From: Udeniomyces pyricola
Taxonomy: Eukaryota; Basidiomycota; Tremellomycetes; Cystofilobasidiales; Mrakiaceae
DNA length: 64,000 bases
Assembly: GCA_039545295.1 (NCBI GenBank)
Contig: BCIK01000022.1
Location: 186,001-250,000, forward strand
Direction: 5' to 3'
Positions 12,801 to 25,800 of this stretch are shown here, piece by piece. The translations under genes and the position numbers were made by a program. The notes below the pieces were generated by a model, which was given only the letters and a program-made list of their open reading frames with translations, was not told where the DNA came from and did no database searches. How positions within the stretch are numbered: position 1 is the stretch's first letter; the number at the start of each line of letters is the position of its first letter.

Positions 12801-14799
12801 ACCTCTTCGAAACAGGCCATGTACCTCAACCTGCTCTTCAAGGCGCTTAAAGCCGATCCGCTCTCTGAAAGGCGAGCGGCCTTTGTCAAGAGAATCATCC
12901 AGCTCCTCGGCATGCATCAACCGCCGTTCATCTGTGGAGCCCTTTTCCTTCTCGGAGAGGTGGGTTCGCTGCTCTTATGCCTTTTCCGCCACTTATCATT
13001 TTTCAGGGACACCAAGTGACTGATACCATATTTCTCTGTTATCTTCAGCTCTTTTCGTCAACGCCGGGCCTGCGTCGCATGCTCTCGGAGCCAGAAGACG
13101 ACGACGACGAGGAACACTTTGTCGATGCGCCCGACTCAGATGCCGAGGATGCTGCTCCGACCACCAAGAAGGTGTCCACGCAGCCTGTCGTGGCCGTTCC
13201 TGCGGCCGAGAAGAAGTGGGATACCAATTACGACGGCAAGAAGCGTGATCCGAAGTACGCCCATGCCGAAGGAAGCTGCCTTTGGGAGTTGGTGCGTTTG
13301 AGGAAATCTTTCCCTTTTTTTGCTTTCTCCTTTCTCTTTGGTTTTGGGCTTGGTTCGTTGGATGAATCCTGACGGTGTTCATGGGCTATCTCTTCTTATA
13401 CTGACTTGCGATTCCCTCTTTCTTTCTTTCTTTTCCTTCTTGTTTCCCTCTTCTCGCGGGAATCAAGACCCCATTCCTGACTCACTTCCATCCCTCTGTC
13501 TCCCTGCACGCTTCGCAACTTCTCGAGGGCAAGCCCATCACCACGTCCTCTGACCTCAATCTCAACACCCTCATCCATTTCCTCGACCGATTCGTCTACC
13601 GAAACGCCAAGAAGCCCAAGGCCAAGGGGGCGTCGATCATGCAGCCCGCCGCGGCGAGCGACAAGTCCGGCGTTGTCCTCATGATGAAGGGCTCTACGGG
13701 AGGCGAAGCCGAGGTCAACTCGAAGGAGTTCTGGAAGAAGGATGTCGAAGATATCCCCGTTGATCAGGTATGTGAATTTCCTTATGTTGTTCATGATTCC
13801 ACCTTTTTGTCAACCAAAAGGACAAACCCTTAACATTTTATGTTGACTCAACTCTTCTTGAACCAACATCACTCCGGTGGACTTCTTTTCGCCTTCTTCT
13901 TTTTCTTCATTTCTCTAGCTTTTCTTCCACAAGTTCTTCACCCAGAAGCTTGGTCGAGAGAAGGCCAAGGCTGAAAAAGTTGCGAAGCGCAAGGGTGGAG
14001 ATGACGACGAAATGTCGCTTAGCGGCGATGAGGGTGGAGCTGCTGCTGGTGACGCTGAGGATGATGACGAGGATATGCCCCGGGGTGGAGGTGTCGCTGA
14101 GGAAGCGACCGCTGCTGAGGATTCCGACTCGGACGACGACGAGGAGAAGGAGATTTGGAAGGTACGCTTCGCTCTCCCTTTTCCATCTTGATCATCCTTC
14201 TTGATATCTCTTGACTAGTTCCCCTCTCTCGAGCGATTTTGTCATCAAGAAGCTGACGTGTGTTTTTTCTTCTTCTTCTTTTCTTTTCAAATTAACCCTC
14301 TGCTCTTTCACTTCTTTTCTTCACTCTGTCTCGACTTGCGACCTCGGGGGATCAGGCCATGCAAAGCTCGATGCCTAATCTTGAAGACGACGAGGCTCTG
14401 CTCGGCGATAGCGACGGTGACGATGACGACGACCTCAGCGAGCTCGGTAGTGACGAGATGGCCTCCCTCGATGGTGACGACGACGATGAGGATTTGGACG
14501 GACTCGTCGATGAGGCTGAGTTCGGTTCAGAGGACGAAGAAGCGTTCGACATGGACGAGGATGAAGATGACATTCTTCCCTCGGACGATGAGTCGGCATT
14601 CGTCTCGGCTTTCCCACCGGAAGAGGACGAGGAAGACGAGGCTCCCGCCGTCCCAACGCTCGGACCGGATGGCAAGAGGAAGCGCAACAATGCCGAGGAT
14701 CGAAAGGAGAGGAAGAAGAAGAGGAAGCTTCCGACGTTTGGAGATTACGAGGCCTACCAGGCTCTCATCGATGGGGGTGGACCAGAGGACAACATTTAG
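9803..14799 (+). CDS. MAK21: Noc1/Mak21 (CEBPZ-type) 60S ribosome biogenesis protein
   Basis: Nucleolar assembly factor for the large ribosomal subunit; Noc1 pairs with Noc2 on early pre-60S particles. Twelve exons: 9803-10066, 10401-10757, 10867-11285, 11371-11488, 11582-11701, 11826-12415, 12520-12625, 12729-12959, 13049-13291, 13468-13767, 13919-14161, 14356-14799; 1,144 residues. Layout: basic/Ala-rich N terminus, acidic stretches, HEAT-like helical region ([36 protein letters not shown]), then the CBF/Mak21 domain around residues 600-800 with [34 protein letters not shown] and [15 protein letters not shown]. The next block, [19 protein letters not shown] followed by HFHPSV, is also diagnostic of CEBPZ. 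The C terminus is a long Asp/Glu tail ending in a basic patch ([11 protein letters not shown]). Orthology to yeast Mak21 and human CEBPZ is clear. Confidence 0.96.
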
Positions 14800-15239
14800 A
14801 GAAGTCCTTCGTTTGGGGGGAGAGGGGGGAGAGGGACGTTCTCTGCCGCTTTATATCATATCACGTTTTTTTTTTCATCGAGTCGTCGGCTTCTGTGCGA
14901 ATAGAGTTATGCAAGTAATGTCTGACGCGGAAGAGTGACAGTGCGAGAAGAGAACAAGGTCCCTACGATGATGGGAAGAAAGAAATGAACATTAAGATTG
15001 AAGAAATAGAATATTGCGATTACGGGTACAGTCCGAGGGTCAAGGATCCTTTCCGGCCAAATGACCTATGAAGAGTCAGAGGAAGCCACAAAAATATAGA
15101 AGAAAAAAAAAACTCAAGAACGTGTTTGATGCAAGAAACCAATAGCAAGACAAAGAAATAGAAAAAAGCAAGTCAAAATGAATTGAACCCCCCCCCCCTA
15201 CTCCCGCTTTCTGATTCCCTCTCTCTGTTTTGGCCTCAA
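14800..15239. other. Convergent 3' spacer between MAK21 and MRC1
   Basis: No gene supported. A/T-rich 3' flanks of two convergent genes, with a T run near 14865, A runs near 15106 and a C9 tract at 15189-15197. Confidence 0.6.
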
Positions 15240-18200
15240 CTACTTTTCCCATTTTCCGCTTCGATCCATGATGGCACTTCCCCTTCCTCCCAGCAAGCTC
15301 GCCACACTAGCCGTTTTCCTAACGCCGTGCTGACCAGCCGATCCATTCGCTCCGGCGCTGTTCTTACGGTAACCCGTGACGGACGAGCCAGAGCCGCCTC
15401 GGCCCGAGTTGGAAGCTCCGATGGAGTTTTGGGATTCGTCCAGGGCGAATGCAGAGAGTCGTTGACGTTTGCTGGAGGAGGCTCCGAGGGAGGAGGAGGA
15501 GGAGGCAGAATTGGCGGTCGAGCGGCGGGATGGATAGAGGTGGTCCATCTTTTTTGAAGAGACAACACAAACGGAAGCAAAAATAGGAATATAGGTCAGT
15601 CGAGTGATGATGATGGTGACGATAATGATTCAAGTCATGGAAAGGTATAATGAATCTCCTAGAGCGATGCATTCAAGCTTACAGCGTATGCGTCATCGTC
15701 TTTCTGGACGGGTTGGGGTTGAGGTCGAGAAGCACGCCTCATTGACGTTTGGCTCTCAGTAAGACCCTCGTCGTCGTCATCTGTATCGACGTCGTGAGCG
15801 GGAAGGAAAGGAGCTCCCGCTGGCGCTGGCGGGGGTCCCTTGGTCGGGTCTTGGTCTTGATTCTGGAGGTCGATCGAGTCAAAGGGCTCAGGTGAGTCCA
15901 CTAGGCGAGACTGACGGGTTCTCGTGGGAGGAACAACCTGTATGAGCACATCGTCATCGACAGCAACAGCAGCAGAAGGAGGCAAAGCATATCGATTAGA
16001 AATAGAAATTCCCATCCAAAAGACACAGGAAAAACAGAGACGGCGACCCACCAGTTTCTGTTCGTGCCGACTCCTTGGTAAGCCGAGCGACATGACTTTT
16101 TCCTCAACGTTCTGAGACTCTGGGTCGTCTTCGTTGTCCGAGGCGAGACCCTCGTAACCTTCGTCATCACCAGCCCAGGTCTCGTTGTACATCTGAGCAA
16201 ACGGCCGGGTCTCTTCCTCGGCGTCTAAGAAAAACCCAAGCAAAGAGAGTACATGTGTCAATTCGAAGCGAATCTCACTAACAAAACCACATGACAAAGT
16301 ATCGAGGCAATCCAAAAGATTAAAGAACGTACCCAATCGATCCAAGCCGTCGAGACCTTCGAGCTTTCGTTTCCTTCGCTTCTCTTCTCGCCGACGCTTA
16401 GAGCTGATCCCGAACTGTTCGTCGTCGTCATCATCCGAGTCAAAGTCGAGCCCCGTGCCGTCCTTCTTACGCTTTCGAAGGTTTCCGTCGACGACGTCTT
16501 GGAGACGTTGCTGAGCGACGGCATCGTCAGCCTCTTCTTGGATCCTATATCAACGAACAGTAAAAAAGGAAAGTCAACGAGAAGAACAAAAAGGAAAAAA
16601 AAAAAATATCTTCAGCCTTTTTCTTCTTGTTTTTTGTGCGTGCTTGATCCGAACTCTGTCGAGCCAACCGATCCATCCCAAGCTCCATTGCAAGAACCCC
16701 AAGAAACAGACGAACCTCCTAAACTTCAATCGCTCTTCATCCGCCAATCGCTTTGCCTCTTCTTCCATCTCCTCGTCGTCTACTAGCCCCTCGACAGGCT
16801 TGTCCATATCCTCTTCTTCCTCTTCATCATCCCTACCTCGCGTCAACCCGAACCCACCAAAGCCTGCATCTTCATCCTCTGATTCCTCCGCCTCGTCCAG
16901 GGCAAACGCCTTTTTCTCCAATCGAGCCCGTTTGGGCACCTTTGAATCCGCCGCTTCCGAACGTGATGACGGCGGGAACAGTTTCGTAGCCGTAGGAACG
17001 GACGATGAGGAAGGGATTGATGGAACGGAAGATGTCGAGACGATCGCCGTCGGTCGTACAATGACTGACGACGTCAATGTCGATGATGACGACGACGATG
17101 AGAGAGGTGGTAACCCAACTTCGTTCTTCCTCTCCTTCCCTGACCATTCCATCTCGTTCTCGTCTTCGGAGCCCGATTGGGCTTTGTGCAGAGCGCTTCG
17201 GGGGATTAACCGACGCGTGACGACGGGAGTCTCAGTATCGGGCGCATCTGAAGTGGTGGTCGTGGTCGTTCGGGATCGAGAGGTGTTTTGGCTGGGTGAG
17301 TAAGGGGTGTTTTCGATCTCGGGGTCCCAGTGACTCGCAGAGGGACGGAACGGGGTCGCCGTCGTATCAGAGGGAGAATCATCAGGTCTGGTTTGGGTGA
17401 AGAAGCTAGAAAATGATGAAAGATCAGAAAAGAAACAGAAAACGTCGTTTCAGTTGAAGTCGCTCGATAGGGGATAATGAAGACAACATCGGATGAATTA
17501 CGGCGCTCTCACCCATGCTTGTTGATATACTGCTGGGGAGCTTGCGTCGGCGCTCGCTCTGGCTCGAGTTGATGCTTGTAGGCGACGAGCGCTTCGTCAC
17601 GTTCGCGCTGAGTCGCCGAGACGTCAAGTTCAGGAAGATCTTGCTGGGTCATCTGAGGCACAAAGGGGGCATCTGAGCGTTTGAGAGCGTCGAGACCACG
17701 AGGAGGGACGTTGTTGCGAGGCGGCTAGTTGAGACAGAAATGAAGAATGGCTGTCGGTCAGTATCGTTGTGATCTAATCACACAGAACGGTAAAGATGAG
17801 AGGTAGGAGATAGAAAGCCGAATCCCACGCACCAAAGATGTAGTCTGGGTAGCATCAAAGAGCTGACTGAACCCGCCCTCACTCAAATCGAATGCGTCTC
17901 CCTCACCAAACCCACCTAGATCGCTGTCAACTTCTCCGTTGGCACGAGTTCCGCTCGAGCCCACTTCAGTAGGAACCTGAGTCGGTTCGAATAGCTGTGA
18001 AAAGCCGCCTTCTCCAAAACCTTCTCCAAACCCTCCCCCGGCCGAGCTGCTGAACCCATCGTCGCCTTGAGTCCGTCGACTCTCTCCGCTTCCCGACTCT
18101 ACCTGTGTTGGCTGAAAGAGTTGCGAGATACCTCCCTCGCCAAACCCTCCTCCTCCGCTCGAAGAACCCTCTACGTTCTCGCCGAACGCAACGCTGGAGG

Positions 18201-21200
18201 ACTTTAATGGCGACGAGGTCGAGGCTGGACTCTTGAGGTATGGTTTCAGAGGAACGTCCGAAGCGGTGGGTGAATTGATAGGAGGAATCTGACTAGAGGT
18301 GGATGATAGCCTGGCTGGAGTCACGTCTTGATCTCCTTCATTGTCGGAATCAACCAGGATTCTACGGGCCCGTCTGGGTTTCTTGAAGAATTGAACGGGT
18401 CCGTCGTCCTCGTCGTCTTGGATGTCCGCCTTCGATTCCAATGATGTACGAACATCATCGGCTGGCGAGGGCTGGCGAGACTTGAGGATGTTTGAGGCAT
18501 CGCCTGCGCGTGGCCTAGTGTTCTCTTTATCGCCTTCAGGTCCCTCTGAAGAACCGGAAGGTCTCGAGTTTTCCTTGTCACTCGCCTGGGGGTCTTCAGG
18601 ATCCGATAGCGGATCTCGGCCCGGTGAGTGATGGATCGCCTGTTCACCCTCGTCTTCCTCGCCGGAATATCGAGCTGGCTCTTCTTCACCTTCTTCATCG
18701 CTGCTGCCCATTCCTTCCGGCTTGAAATCTCCGTCCTCCGCGTCATCCTCTTCATCGTCCGCAACCAGCGTCATCGTTCCACCTCCTATCTCCTCGCCTC
18801 GTGCCTGACCCCTTTCAAGTTTGGCCAGAAGTCCATCGACATCAAGTTCAGATCGTTCCCCCAACACCCGGCCCTTTCCAAACTTTTCTTCGTTCTTTCG
18901 CCTTTCCGCCAATCGCTCCTCCCGGATTCTGGTCTGAAGGACGTTTTGAAGATCCTGTTGAGTCACGGCGGTTGCGTACTTGGCTTTCGTTCCTGCTGGA
19001 AGAGGACCAGCGGCTCGCTTCAGAGCGTGACCGAATGTTCGACCGGCGTGAGCAAGTTGAGATTCCGAGGTATCTTGAGCGGGCTTGGATGATGCAGGAG
19101 GAAGACCATGATGAGCGGCATATTGTCGAGCGACCCTCGACGCTCGCGGGATGAGTGCTCCCTTAGCGTTTGGACGTGAGTCAGATACGATTTCAAGATC
19201 CGAGTCCGAACTCTCGTTTGCCTCGTCGTGTTGGCCGATGCGAGCAGGCGTTTCCGTTCGAGCCCGAGTGGCTTTGAGAGCTTGTTCTTTCTTGAACCGT
19301 TCGAGGTCTGCTTTCTTCTTCTGCTTAGCCAACTGAGCGGCTTCCTCATCGGCCTTCTTCTGCTGCTTCTGTTTGAGCGCTGCAAAGATATCGTCTGGGA
19401 AATCTTCTTCGCCTTCGTCATCCGAGTCGAGGTCGGCCGGCTTGGATGAGGTCGTGAGTATGTGAGGTGGGGAAGGAGGAGCAGCTGGCGGAGGCGGCGG
19501 CGGAGCAGGAGCAGGGGCAACTTTGGCTTTGGCTTTGGCGAACGAGGCAAGAGGGGCTGGGAAAGGAGATGCGCGGCCCATGGTCGAGCTGGTTTCGAGG
19601 GACGGTTGAGCCGCTCGGGTTGAGGATGGTTTGGATGAGGACGGTCGTGAGGCGCTCAAATCGAACAGGGGCGTCATATTGACGTTACCCATCTTACTGT
19701 AGTTGGGTTAGAAAGTAAATAAAAGAGATGAGGATCTCGTTACTCCAAAAAAGACCAAACAATTGACGCGGTGAGAAAGAAGTCGTACGCTTTCTTGGGC
19801 TGTCGATAATTGGCTAGGAAAGACTTCATGTCGCGTGCGGGCGCTTCGATTCGGGCGATGCCTCCGTTGCGTTCTAGAGGTTTGCATCAGAAGACTGGTC
19901 AGAGCCTAAACATGATTCAGTCTTGTAGACAAGAGGGTCTTCAAAGTTGGCTTACCTCGGTTCATACGGGCCTGTTCCGACTTCATCTTTTCTAGCTCCT
20001 TTTTGGGCAATGGCTACGGAGCGGCGAAGGGATAGCAAGTGATATCACGCGAGAAGCAAACAAGTGCAAGTTGCGAGAAGCAAGCAAGCACAGATTTGAC
20101 GCATCAGCTAGAAGTGTAAAAGATGACCAAGTCGTGGATTTCAGCCAAGAACCGAAAGGCAATCAACCCACCTTTGATTTGTACGAGCCTGGGCGTGCTC
20201 TCTCGCGGCCCTCATCACTAATTTCGCCGCTGACTTTGCGGGCTCTGCTACTGCTCTCCATTGATGAAGCTCTTCCGTAAGGCGGTACTCTGCTGCGATG
20301 CGGACTGCTGCTCTCATCTACGATATCATCCGAGCTTAGACCTCCAATAACGATGGCAGCGTCCCGCGCGTGACCTGCCATGAGCTCCCGATCGGCGAGT
20401 CCTTCAGGGAGCGAGTCAAGGAAACGGGCTGGTTGACGATGGGCCGAGTCTCGAGATGGATTCGGGCCGCGAGAGGATGAGCCAGTAGCGGGAATACGGT
20501 TGGCGTAAGTCGTCGTCAAAGCGTCGCTCTTTCGGCTCAGAAGTTGACGAGAGGCCTTGTTTCGAGTGCTTGCCGAATCATCCGACTCGTCCTCGTCGTC
20601 GTCATCGGTGAAAGCGACTGCTCTCTTTCCCTTGACGAGCTTGCGTCCAGAGATTTTTTGTCGTTCCTCTTCGTCTGATGAGCCAGCGGCAGACGAGCTC
20701 ATGATACGGGCTTGCTTGACCTTGCTGTTGACCGCTCGCTTTCGGGAGAGCATAACAGGAAACGTCTCGCTGTCGTCATCGTCATCGTCCTCATCGAATG
20801 GTAAGTGTGAATTGGAGAGAGCAGCACTGGGAAGTATTGCAGTTGATTTTGTAGTGGTATAGGGCAGGGAGGTAGTTGTGGGCTTGATGAATGAGGCAGG
20901 TGGTGGAAGGCCTCTTGCTTCGGCCCGAAGAGCGGCCATGATGCGAGCCTCTTCCTCGGGGTCCACATCGTCCTCAGAGTCGGCAAGAGGTGCCCTCATT
21001 GGCTCAGTCTGAGCATCATCATCGGTGTCGTCCGAGTCTGAGGAGAATGGATCTGAATGCGGTGGTACATTATCGCCTCCTCGCTCGTCGGGGAGGGGAC
21101 TAGAGCGCCTTGCCCGGATGGTGGACGCGTCGCTGACCCTAGCTTTGCCCTTGCCTGTAGGCGTTGTTCGCGTGAAGACCTGTGTAGTATCGTTGTCTTC

Positions 21201-21581
21201 ATCACTGACGGTTGGCGAACGCCTTGATGCTGACCTTTGGTCGACCGTTGGTCCTGGGCTTCGTCTTGTAGTCTCTTCCAACGCGACACCTCTCGCGCCC
21301 ACATGGATCGGCAGGAGCGGCTGGGCTGAATCGTCCGTCTTCTTAGCCCGAGCATAAGTCCGAGTTTTCTTGGCTTTGGAAGAAGGCGATTTGAGCGTGA
21401 CACTCGAAGTAGAAGGCTCCAGGGCGGTGGGTGAGATCGCTGCGATCGAGATTGCGTCAGCAGCGAGGGGAGGAGGCAGACTGGCGAGCTCAGACAAAGG
21501 AGAGGAGACTGCCGTTAGGGTGGCTTGGGAGGAGAGAGGAGGTAACGAAGTCAAGGGCGAAGAAGACGGCGGAGGCGACAT
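15240..21581 (-). CDS. MRC1: Mrc1/claspin replication-checkpoint mediator
   Basis: Fork-associated adaptor that carries the Mec1/ATR signal to the effector kinase. Ten exons in coding order: 21581-20172, 20013-19956, 19873-19789, 19696-17833, 17724-17513, 17405-16716, 16544-16333, 16224-16052, 15937-15683, 15548-15240; 1,755 residues, larger than usual for claspins. The Mrc1-like domain lies at about residues 1380-1570: acidic patch with GFGGFG, EGLVDDEEMEEEAKRL, then RIQEEADDAVAQQRLQDVV, NLRKRKKDGTGLDFDSDD and FAQMYNETW. The first 1,000 residues are Ser/Asp/Glu-rich and probably disordered, with many SQ/TQ sites. Three near-identical SQLFxxTQ modules precede the conserved domain (see findings). 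Two tiny exons (58 and 85 bases) join the two long ones. Frames agree across all nine introns. Identity rests on the domain and SQ/TQ content. Confidence 0.92.
17845..18126 (-). repeat. Three tandem SQLFxxTQ modules inside MRC1
   Basis: In-frame degenerate protein repeat. Cores lie at 18126-18103 (SQLFQPTQ), 18000-17977 (SQLFEPTQ) and 17868-17845 (SQLFDATQ), each preceded by a Gly/Glu-rich lead such as GGFGEGG. Spacing is 126-132 bases. Each core offers one SQ and one TQ, the sites used by Mec1/ATR-family kinases. Confidence 0.9.
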
Positions 21582-22862
21582 GTCGGAATAGTATGGGACT
21601 ACCGGATGGGAGAAGCCATCAAAGTGAATAACGTGACGGATGTAGGGTCAGTGAAAAAGGCGTCAGAACAGCGGGATTGGACGCGACTGATGCAACCCAA
21701 GCGCGTAAGAAAGTCTACAGAACGATGAGAATAAATCGATATGATTTGTTCACATCAGACTCAAGCCCGATCACGATGGAAGAGTATCGGTGGTCAACGG
21801 ACTTCAAGTCCAGCAAAGTCGGTTGCTTTAAAAACATGCCAGAGCATCGTGATCGGGTTGTGTCGCCGCGCTACGCAACAGCATCACGCCGCGGAGTGAT
21901 GGCATCTTCGACCTTGGGGTCACCGTTCCAAGAGTCTATCCCTGAGTCACATGAGCGTTGTTTCCTCCAAGACTCACGAGGATATCCGTCACGCCTTAAG
22001 TCCGATGGAGAGGTCGGTCGAGAGGTAGTAGAGAAGGTCGGCGGACGTGGACCGGCTTCGAACAGATGTATGGATGGATGGATGGATGTAAGAATGGATA
22101 GCTGATCAAATGGATATGGAACGGAGTATAGATCAGTTGTAGAGTGTGTCGTCTGGGTCTGTAGCCGTTGAGGCGACCGAGGAAATGGCAAGGGGGAGAA
22201 GAAAGAGGGCAGGAAGGTCGGATGTTGAGCGATAAGTCAACTCTCCCATGCGCGTCTATCCTTCCATGGCGCGCGTCACTGGACCCATCAACCCATTAAC
22301 GACTCGTGATCATGACCCAGTTGATCGATGATCGATCGTGCTCGACGGGGATGATGATATAAATCAATTCAGACGATAAATATTCGTCATCCCATCCCAT
22401 GTTATAGATTGCAGATTGTTGCAGGTCAAGGCAATAGCCAATTATAACAGCATCTGAGCCGCATATGTATATATAATATGTTGATGTATATGACAAGTGA
22501 CAGCTCATCGATATGAATCTTGATACTATTAAGGGATGACGCGTGAGGATGGAGTCTATGTATATTGGATACTATATCTCTCATCACGCGGGACATTCGA
22601 CATACCCCAACGATAACTAGCTCGTGTCCTGCCTGCACAGTAATTCCCTATCGAGCAACGTCAACACCCATCTCGTCCATTCCTCGTCTGTCTCTCTTGC
22701 CTGTCTCAACTCATCCGTCCCTTCGCCCCGCTCACACACCCATTTATCTCGAACATATATATACAGACCTATCGACCACCACTTTTTGGTTCCCTTCCAA
22801 ATTCGTCCTACTTGTCTGCGTCCAAAGTTTCCTCCCAACTGCCACCCCTCGAGGATCGGTTC
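21582..22862. promoter_or_regulatory. Divergent MRC1/ATG13 intergenic region
   Basis: Long (1.28 kb) shared upstream region with no supported gene. It holds a short GGAT-type microsatellite (22070-22090), an AT-rich block with TATATA-like stretches (22460-22485, 22755-22765) and a palindromic ACGCGT at 22539-22544. ACGCGT is the MluI cell-cycle box in ascomycete yeasts; whether it acts here is unknown. The 200 bases before ATG13 are C/T-rich. Confidence 0.45.
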
Positions 22863-25800
22863 ATGTCGACGCCTTCCTCCAGCTCCCGGAGTCAGCCGCC
22901 CCACTCCAAGCCCCGACCCCAATCCAAGGCCGACCAGCTGACTCATCAGTTCTTTCGCAAGACTCTCCACACCCTTGCTGCCGCCCGACTCACTGGAAGT
23001 CTTCCCGCCGTGACCGCCTCAGTCTCGACATCGTCTTCATCCGGCACAACCGCAGGCATCAAGCAAGATCGCTGGTTCAACCTCGACACCCCCTCGCTCG
23101 ATCTCTTCCGTGCCGAACTCGTCTTCTACCGCCAGCTCAGCGTTACTCACGCCCTCGCTGGATCTGCTGACGGAGGAGATGCCAGTCCTGCGGGAAGCAT
23201 CGGCGGCAGTTGGGAAAAGGAAGAAGGGCCAGCGGCAACTTCGTCATCGAGCAGATCGTCGCCGACCGCTGTCGGGTCGGGTCTCCGGCCGGTGGAACGA
23301 CTAGTCGTCGAGTTCGTGCTCGATACTGGCGGCGTGGGCGAAAGTCAAGTTCTCATGCTCGAGACAGGGGAATCAGTTGAAGACAATCGGCCAATGGCTG
23401 CTGGGGGGAGGAAAGTGCGGGTTCGGCTAGGAAGGCGAGAAAAGGGAGGTCAGAAACGGAGCTTTGTCCTGGAGCGATGGCTCATCGGACTTGAGCCGTA
23501 AGTGCCCATTGGTTCATAGCAAGGGTGATCTCTAAAGATATGACAGCCATGTCTCGCTTGAGTCCTCGCTTACGTATGCCCACTCGTTTCAATCGCATAT
23601 CCTTTTCCGTACTCGTAACAGATCCAATGCGGCATCACCGGCACCTCCCCTCTCAACCACTTACAAGCGGCTTATCCCTCTCTTTCGCTCGCTTTACGCC
23701 CTGCTTCGGCTCCTGCCAGTCCACAAACTCCATCGTCGGATACGCAAGGATGGACGAGGAGGTCTCAAGATTGGGGTTCGAGTCTCTCAGGAGGGCCAGG
23801 AAGGCTCATACGACGGCTGCGTCCGATTAGAGGAAGGGCTCGGACTGGAAGGAATTCAAGAGGCCGCGCTCGAGAGGTGGCAATTTGATGGAGTCCAACA
23901 TGTCCATGGGTGAGTCACTCGACAAATTTCTTCTAGCTCGGTTGCTGCTTGACGTCTCCTGACTCGGCGGGCATACTTTCCTTGGCAATCCCCAGCGTTC
24001 TTTCACTGCGTGCCACGTATCGCCCCAACGTGCTGTTCAGCCTCGAGGACAAGGACGCCGTAGCGTCTTCGGCTCTCCTGAACGACACTCTAGATGAGGC
24101 TTACTTTACGCCGACCATGGCCCGTCATCGATCTTCAATTTCTCGTGTTCAATCAACGTCCACGATGAGCCCCCTGGTCGGCGCCGGTGGAGATGGTCAG
24201 ACATCCTCCTCCCTTCCGAGGGAGTCTTTGAGCGCTATCCCAGCTGTCAGGCCCAGGTTTGGTAGTATGTCGAGTCGAGCCATGGTGGAAAGTCTGACGG
24301 GGAGCAATGCGGGCTCGTCGAGGTACTCGGAAGGACCGCAGCCGCTGCCTCAGCCACGGAGAAGCTCTCGCGAAGACATAGGGGGTGTACCGCTTGCTCA
24401 ACGAGAGCGAAGAGGCAGCTACTATGGCGAAGATCGAGTGAGCACCTCATTTTCACTCATGTCGGCAGTCATCCAATCCGCCCATCTGACATCACTGACG
24501 CTAATCGGTTTCTACAATCCACTTGTCACTCTGTTCAGCAACTCTCCCACTCTCCATCATCCCACTCCCTCTCATCACGCCCCTCACTGCCGCCGATACA
24601 AGCTTTCAAATCCGGCACGCTTTCGTCCTCCCCACTACCTTCTTTCCCTTTCCGGGCTCAGACCCCCTCGTCTTACAATCCATCGCCATCCTCTTCCCTT
24701 CAGCAGTCTCGCAACTCTCTCACTAATCTCAGTCCATCCTCACTCTCCCGAGAGCACTCGTCGTCGTCCATGACCTCACGCTACCCGCCACCTCTACCTT
24801 CGAGCACACCTTCGAGCTACACGACGACCAACCTGCCTGGGTCAGGCTCCAGTGTGGGAAGACGAACCATTAACGTACCCGCACCACCGACAAGTGCACC
24901 CCCCATGACCAAGCGATACTCCTCGAGTTTTGGCCACCGAGCCGGTCGAAGCTTTACTAGTGGTAGCTCCATGGGCAGTACACGGAATCCCTTACCCGGT
25001 GTTGGAAGTGGTAGCGGAGGGTCTATGAACCGGGCTGTGAGTATCGTCTGTTGGATCAATTCCCGTATATTGCCGATGGCTCTGGGCCTAATCATCTTGA
25101 TTGGCTGTGACGTACCAACCCTTCAATCTTCGTCTTACAGAGTCTTCACTCTCTCGCCGCCGCCTCGCTCGAAGAGGACGAAGACCTCAAGGCGTTCGTT
25201 CAAATGATTGACTCTCGACCAACTCTCTCGGCACCCTTTGGCTTGGGTTCATCTTCCTTCCTCAAGCAGCCTGTTGCTTCCTCGTCGTCGCCTTCTTCTT
25301 CATCTGTCCCCTCGACATCCATTCCTCCCTCCGCTGGCAAGCCGACTGCCCGACGGCTGTTATCTGATGCCAGCGCATCGACTCATCTACCCAGTGCGGG
25401 GGTCACCAAGAGCCAATTGTCCGAGGCTCTTAAGCGAATGGCCGGCTCTTACACTAAGCATAGCCCGACGTCAGCTTCATCCACTTTGACGGGTGTGGAC
25501 ACTTTCCCTCCCAGTATCTTATCGGCTTCCCCTCCATCTCACCAGATACCTCACACATCTTCACCGCCGATGCGGGGGGATTTCCCTTTTCCTCTTCGGG
25601 CTTCACCTCCGACGCTTACTCCCGCTGCCTCATCTTCTCCCACAAGTGGTCCAACGTTAGCACTTTCCCCATCACAGAGAGCTTCAATTGCGACCTCTCC
25701 CATTGCGCCTTCTCCTCTGCGAAGCTCTACCGAACCGCCCGCCCGGTTTCGATCGTCCAACCTTTCGAGCCCTTCGAGCTCTCACCCGCCCTCTTCGGTC

